64,000 bases of DNA, from contig WTXI01000002.1 of NCBI GenBank assembly GCA_022376515.1, positions 1,302,001 to 1,366,000 on the forward strand, read 5' to 3'. A model generated the notes under the pieces. It made no database searches and was not told the origin of the DNA. It saw nothing but the letters and a program-made list of their open reading frames with translations. Positions 60,039 through 64,000 of this stretch are shown one piece after another. A program made the position numbers and the translations under genes. This DNA comes from Lactifluus volemus. Its lineage: Eukaryota; Basidiomycota; Agaricomycetes; Russulales; Russulaceae. Position 1 is the first letter of the stretch. Every line of letters begins with the position of its first letter.

Positions 60039-61839
60039 TCGTGATCGCCTGAGTGCTAGGTGGTGAAGCTTGTGAAGGATGTCGTGGATTGAATGTCCTT
60101 ATAAAAGGCCCCACTTTACAATTACATATTGCACTGCTGCAGGGCTTAAGAATTTGTATGTACCGAGAATACATTCCTTTGAGCCCCAAAAACTGGTTAC
60201 CATCCGAGTCAGCAAAAGGTCTAATCTTTTTTTTTTCGTTAATGACCAGACAGCGCCGTCGACGCACTCACGTTACGCTCGTCTGTAGCGAACTATTCGA
60301 TCTGTGGCCTAAACTCCCTTCCATATTAATAAGCCCTTCTGTTGCTCTGGCGAGAATGTATAGTTCCGTCTGATCCAATAACGTCAGCTGAGAAATCGTA
60401 ACAGTTTGGTGGGATCTGGATGAAGGGACGGATTGCGCAGCGTCACTGGCACCCCGAGTCGCGACTGAGTACTGAGCGCCTGGCCGATCGCCCCTGAGTT
60501 TTTCTTTTTTGCATTTGTATACTGCAACATGTAGCCATGACAAAGACGCGGTTCCCGAGGTACAGGTGTGGGTCATGCGGCAGAGGGGGACTTGATGGTA
60601 GCAGTAGGCTTGGCTGTCTGGTGAGGTTACAGAGGGGATCGGTAGAAGGTTGTAGCATTACTAACTGATGCTACGACCTTCTACCCATTCCCTCCGAACG
60701 TGGTAAACTAAATTTGTCTCGGCTGCGACTCAGCCTGAGGCAGCGGCCAGCCCGGATTCCTGAAGAACTAGGCCATGGCCGCGCCACCTTGGGCTGTGCC
60801 TAAGAGGATGGGAAGGGAGCTGTCGCGGTCGACGGGGAGCAGATACTCTCGCCTGGCTTCGGCGAAGCCGGCAGTTGGTGACGTTGTGTTCAACTGTTTT
60901 TTTGGGGAGCACCGCAAGCGCAGTGGACGGGTTGTCCTTGCTGGGTACGAGCCAACGAAGCCATGACTTGTGATGAGTCTGACGAGTGTTGAGAAACTGC
61001 CCGATCGAGCCCTTCGGGCCTTGAAATTTTCAAGCTTGAATAACGGGCGGGGTTTTGCGAGTGGGGGGAGGGGGTGGGGAGGGCGATGTGATCGCCCGCT
61101 GAGTCGTAAAACCACTACGCTGTACGATCTTGCGATTCTCTCGGACTGATCTCCATAGTTTCAAGTGGTATTACCAGGCGACGCCCCCCAACAAGCCAAC
61201 GCCCCAGTTACAGATCGAGCGTGCCCGCAGTACTATTATTACTAACACTCGTTTCACCTTCGTTACTACTAATTTTCACATCGTAATTAGCAGCCTTAAG
61301 TTGGCTGCGAAGGACGACCTCTTTAAGACATGGAGAGGTCACGTCTCCGAGCTAGAGAATGTTGTTGCTCAGAGTACGCTTCTTGACTCTGCACATTTCT
61401 GCGCTTGGGGAATTGGTCCTTTGACCCCGTTTCCGTGCTCAACATCTGTCGCACTGCTTTTGGCAATATATCGCTTGCGAACCATGCTCCAATTCGCTCA
61501 TATGGTTTTCTGTTCCATGTCATTTGGTTATAGTGTGTTTTTATTGCATATTTAATAAGATAGTCAGTCTAAATTTAATGCTGTTTGACGAAGCCTGAAG
61601 CTTAAGAACGCAGTTGGGACATGAAGGCGGTATTTTTGGAATGTTTTTGAGAGAACCTTTGTTGTTTGGGAATTTGTTTACAGCTATCAGCTTCACTTGC
61701 ACAGTTCACACTTGCTCGCACGTGGCCACGAGTGCGCTCGCTCATCAGACGACTCTACACCCACAAATCCCTACCTCTTTTATACCTCTATTTTAGTCCT
61801 CATTAACTCGCCTTACTCTTAATATTCCTTCCCGTCGTC
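60039..61839. other. Gene-poor stretch of 1.8 kb
   Basis: No protein gene recognised. It contains a strong hairpin (60641-60685) and, at about 60740-61110, a GC-rich segment with several small hairpins (for example GAGCCCTTCGGGC near 61009 and CTTCGGCGAAG near 60859) and long open frames on the minus strand that look like composition effects. The last 300 bp before MGE1 are pyrimidine-rich, as expected for a promoter and leader. Confidence 0.45.
60641..60685. repeat. 45-bp hairpin, 18-bp stem
   Basis: Arms GGTAGAAGGTTGTAGCAT and ATGCTACGACCTTCTACC pair over 18 bp with a single T/G position (a wobble in RNA). The 9-nt loop is TACTAACTG. Confidence 0.85.
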
Positions 61840-62657
61840 ATGAATCGTGCAACCTTGGATCTTCTCCGATCCGCCACCTCATCACTGTCCCCTCTCGCTG
61901 TTACTCGTTCATATTGCCCCCTTCACGGGAGAGCCGCGATACGTTTCAGAAACTATTCGGAAACCGCAACAGAAAAGGCCAAGGAGACTTCCGGGGACTC
62001 CGAGAGGACTGAGCAGAAAACAGAAGATAAACCCGAGCAGGATCCTCCGCTCTCAGAGCTTCAGGCCAGATTAAAGACCAAGGAGGACGAAGTCTTGGAC
62101 TTGACAGTATGCCCACTCCCCCCTTTAGCCTCCAAATGCAATTTCTGACCCCCGCCGTAAAAATTTAGAGTCGATTACGATACCTCCAAGCCGACTTTTT
62201 GAATCTCCAACGAAATGCAGCTCGTGAGAAGGAGCAAACGCGAGATTTTGCCATCACTCGTTTCGCCGGAGACCTTCTCGAGACCGCAGACGTGCTATCC
62301 CTCGCTCTCAAATCGGTACCCGAATCCGTTCTTACATCTCCAGCCGAGGCGAGCGCTCCGAATTCTGCCCAGTCGTCATCACCGGATAACAAATCCCCAT
62401 CGGCGTACTTGCAAGAGTTGCACCGTGGCGTTGAGATGACCCAGCGTCTCCTATTGCAGACGCTATTCAAATTTCATGTCAAACCCTTCGATCCCACAGG
62501 TGACAAGTTTGACCCCAATAAGCACGAAGCGTTATACCAGGCGCCAGTGCCGGGAAAAGAGCCCGGAACAGTCATTGACTGCCAAAAGATCGGCTACACG
62601 ATCAAGGATCGAGTTCTGCGTGCAGCACGCGTTGGTGTCGCGCAGGAAACGTCATGA
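61840..62657 (+). CDS. MGE1: Mitochondrial GrpE nucleotide exchange factor
   Basis: Releases ADP from mitochondrial Hsp70 during protein import and folding. Start MNRATLDLLRSATSSLSPLA, an Arg/Ser-rich mitochondrial leader, then an acidic region (ERTEQKTEDKPEQDPPLSEL), the long dimer helix ARLKTKEDEVLDLT-(intron)-SRLRYLQADFLNLQRNAARE, FAITRFAGDLLETADVLSLA, a Ser-rich insert (about residues 165-185), LHRGVEMTQRLLLQTLFKF and the beta domain FDPNKHEALYQAPVPGKEPG, TVIDCQKIGYTIKDRVLRAA. One intron of about 61 nt. Complete, about 250 residues, normal for the family. Confidence 0.95.
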
Positions 62658-62777
62658 TTACAGCGGTGCTCATGCTAGGACTGTAGCGTATGATTTCGAT
62701 ATGTGAGACCTAGACACGCATTCACACCGTAGATTGGGGACACTCCCCGCACACTTTCCATTTTATTGCACTAATAA

Positions 62778-64000
62778 TTACCGAATCTCAACTCCCCATC
62801 GCTCCTTCAGGCGTGAAACTACCTGAATCTGCAATACGTTGACCTCGTCGTTCACAAGAGACCTGCAAGAGTATAAACACCATCTTCGGGTTCCAAAAGG
62901 GTCAAAGTCACCTGTCAAATGAACGATAGGTGATACGGACGGTTAAGCTGTGTCGCTGCGTCTTCGGGTGCGTGAACCTGTCAATCTTTGCGACTGATAT
63001 GTAGGAGTAGCATGGTACTTGATCAACTATCACGTACGATGGCAACATCCTCAACCAAGTCTCCTGCAACATCCCTCACTACGTCGTACAGGTCGTTGTC
63101 GTGCATATCGTTGTCTGGCTTCCAGAAACTGACGTCTCTATAGCTAGCAGGATACTTGGAATATGGCTTGAATGCGTTGATTTTTCCATGGCTGAACTGT
63201 GAGAGAAACCGTGGGTCCTCAGACCAGAATAGCCGGATATCGGGGATGGAATAGAGAATCATAGCGATACGCTCGAGTCCAAGGCCAAAAGCCCAACCCA
63301 TTTTGTTTTGGATACCTGTCAACGAGAATGAGCTACGAATTTGCCACAGTCGGTTGTGATATACCTGCACGATCGAGCGTTGATTGAAGAACAACACCGC
63401 AACCAAGGATCTCAAGCCATTTTCCGCGGAAGAAAACCTCAACCTCGTAACTGGGGCTTGTAAAAGGGAAATAGGCCTCTATCCACCTGACCCGGAGAGG
63501 ATCGCTCTTGGATGCACCGGCAACATCGGCGAAGAGTTTGTACAGTAAACTGTTCAAGCAGAGCTTTAGATTTTTTGCGGTGACCTCCGAACTACGCACA
63601 TCATGCGAAGTCTGTTTTGGGTTGGTCTCCGAGATATGTTGGACGTCTTCAATAACGATGTTAGATGAGGCCAGCTGGTGCTCGAGTGATTGGCTCTCAT
63701 GCTCAACCCGCTCGATGCTTGACGCATCAGTAACGAAGATTTTTGCTCCCTCCATCTGATGGAAGACGGGATAGTGAGACGCGTCGATTTCGTCGCGTCG
63801 ATATACGTCCGCAGTGAGCAGCCACCGCTCGGTCCCTTTGGCAAAGACTTCGACCTCGTGCGCTGAGGTATGTGTACGTAGCATCACATTCCTGTTAATG
63901 TAATAAGAATCCGTCTTTGCTCTGCCAGGGTGATCTACGGGAAAGGAAAGCGAATCAAAGTTCTGGTACGGGGTAACGATGGGCGATAATGAGGAAAGAT
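62778..64000 (-). CDS. MSF1: Mitochondrial phenylalanyl-tRNA synthetase, 3' part
   Basis: Charges mitochondrial tRNA-Phe; monomeric type. From the window edge inward: [40 protein letters not shown] (Phe site region), [48 protein letters not shown], then after an intron [20 protein letters not shown] and [17 protein letters not shown] (class II motif 3 and lid). The C-terminal anticodon-binding fold follows: [55 protein letters not shown] and end VEIR. This single-chain layout distinguishes it from the cytosolic alpha/beta enzyme. The 5' end lies beyond 64000. It converges with MGE1, 120 bp apart. Confidence 0.93.

Noticed and set aside
60768..61115. Basic 115-residue minus-strand protein
   Set aside because: No intron signals, domain or start context; high GC content alone can keep the frame open.

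Overview
The window reads as a nuclear chromosome segment of a basidiomycete fungus of the Agaricomycotina. Genes are tightly packed on both strands and cut by many GT-AG introns of roughly 35-80 nt. The protein set is a typical fungal housekeeping set. A Tnp2-type DNA transposon and a small cysteine-rich secreted protein of a kind common in mushroom-forming fungi also point to that group. The transposase type is abundant in Cantharellales such as Ceratobasidium/Rhizoctonia, but I cannot fix the genus from sequence alone.

Layout from left to right. 0-4 kb: the 3' part of an M13 neprilysin-like metallopeptidase, HIS3 (histidine synthesis), and an AlkB dioxygenase with CUE and GRF zinc-finger ends. 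4-12.6 kb: a kinesin-5 and a kinesin-1 gene flanking the small elongation factor ELF1. 13-23 kb: a Pumilio-type RNA-binding protein and SEC16. 23-24.3 kb: OST3/OST6. 24.3-31.9 kb: a candidate 7.6-kb DNA transposon with three genes (transposase, a CxxH-repeat protein and a protein with an HMG-like end). 31.9-37.5 kb: PIK1 and a GT15 mannosyltransferase. 38-41.4 kb: a broken CCA1 copy, an unknown coiled-coil protein and an intron-bearing tRNA. 41.6-46 kb: a single-domain ABC ATPase, TOM40 and a membrane-anchored coiled-coil protein. 46.5-55 kb: a Nur1-like nuclear envelope protein, FBP1, a four-finger C2H2 factor, a long PMP3 and a PNGase A-like protein. 55-64 kb: trifunctional C1-THF synthase, the Cys-rich secreted protein, a gene-poor stretch with a strong hairpin, MGE1 and the 3' part of mitochondrial PheRS.

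Most neighbours have unrelated jobs, as is usual in fungi. A loose theme is the secretory pathway (SEC16, OST3, PIK1, GT15, PNGase A) and mitochondria (TOM40, MGE1, mt-PheRS), but I see no evidence of a functional cluster.

The most interesting feature is the transposon. It sits exactly between two divergent housekeeping genes (OST3 and PIK1). Its right inverted repeat runs into the PIK1 start codon, and it carries two non-transposase genes, one encoding ten regularly spaced CxxH motifs. A second general point is data quality. At least seven conserved genes carry apparent one-base deletions inside short homopolymer runs, which looks like sequencing undercalls rather than gene death. Coding spans below run from start to stop and include introns.
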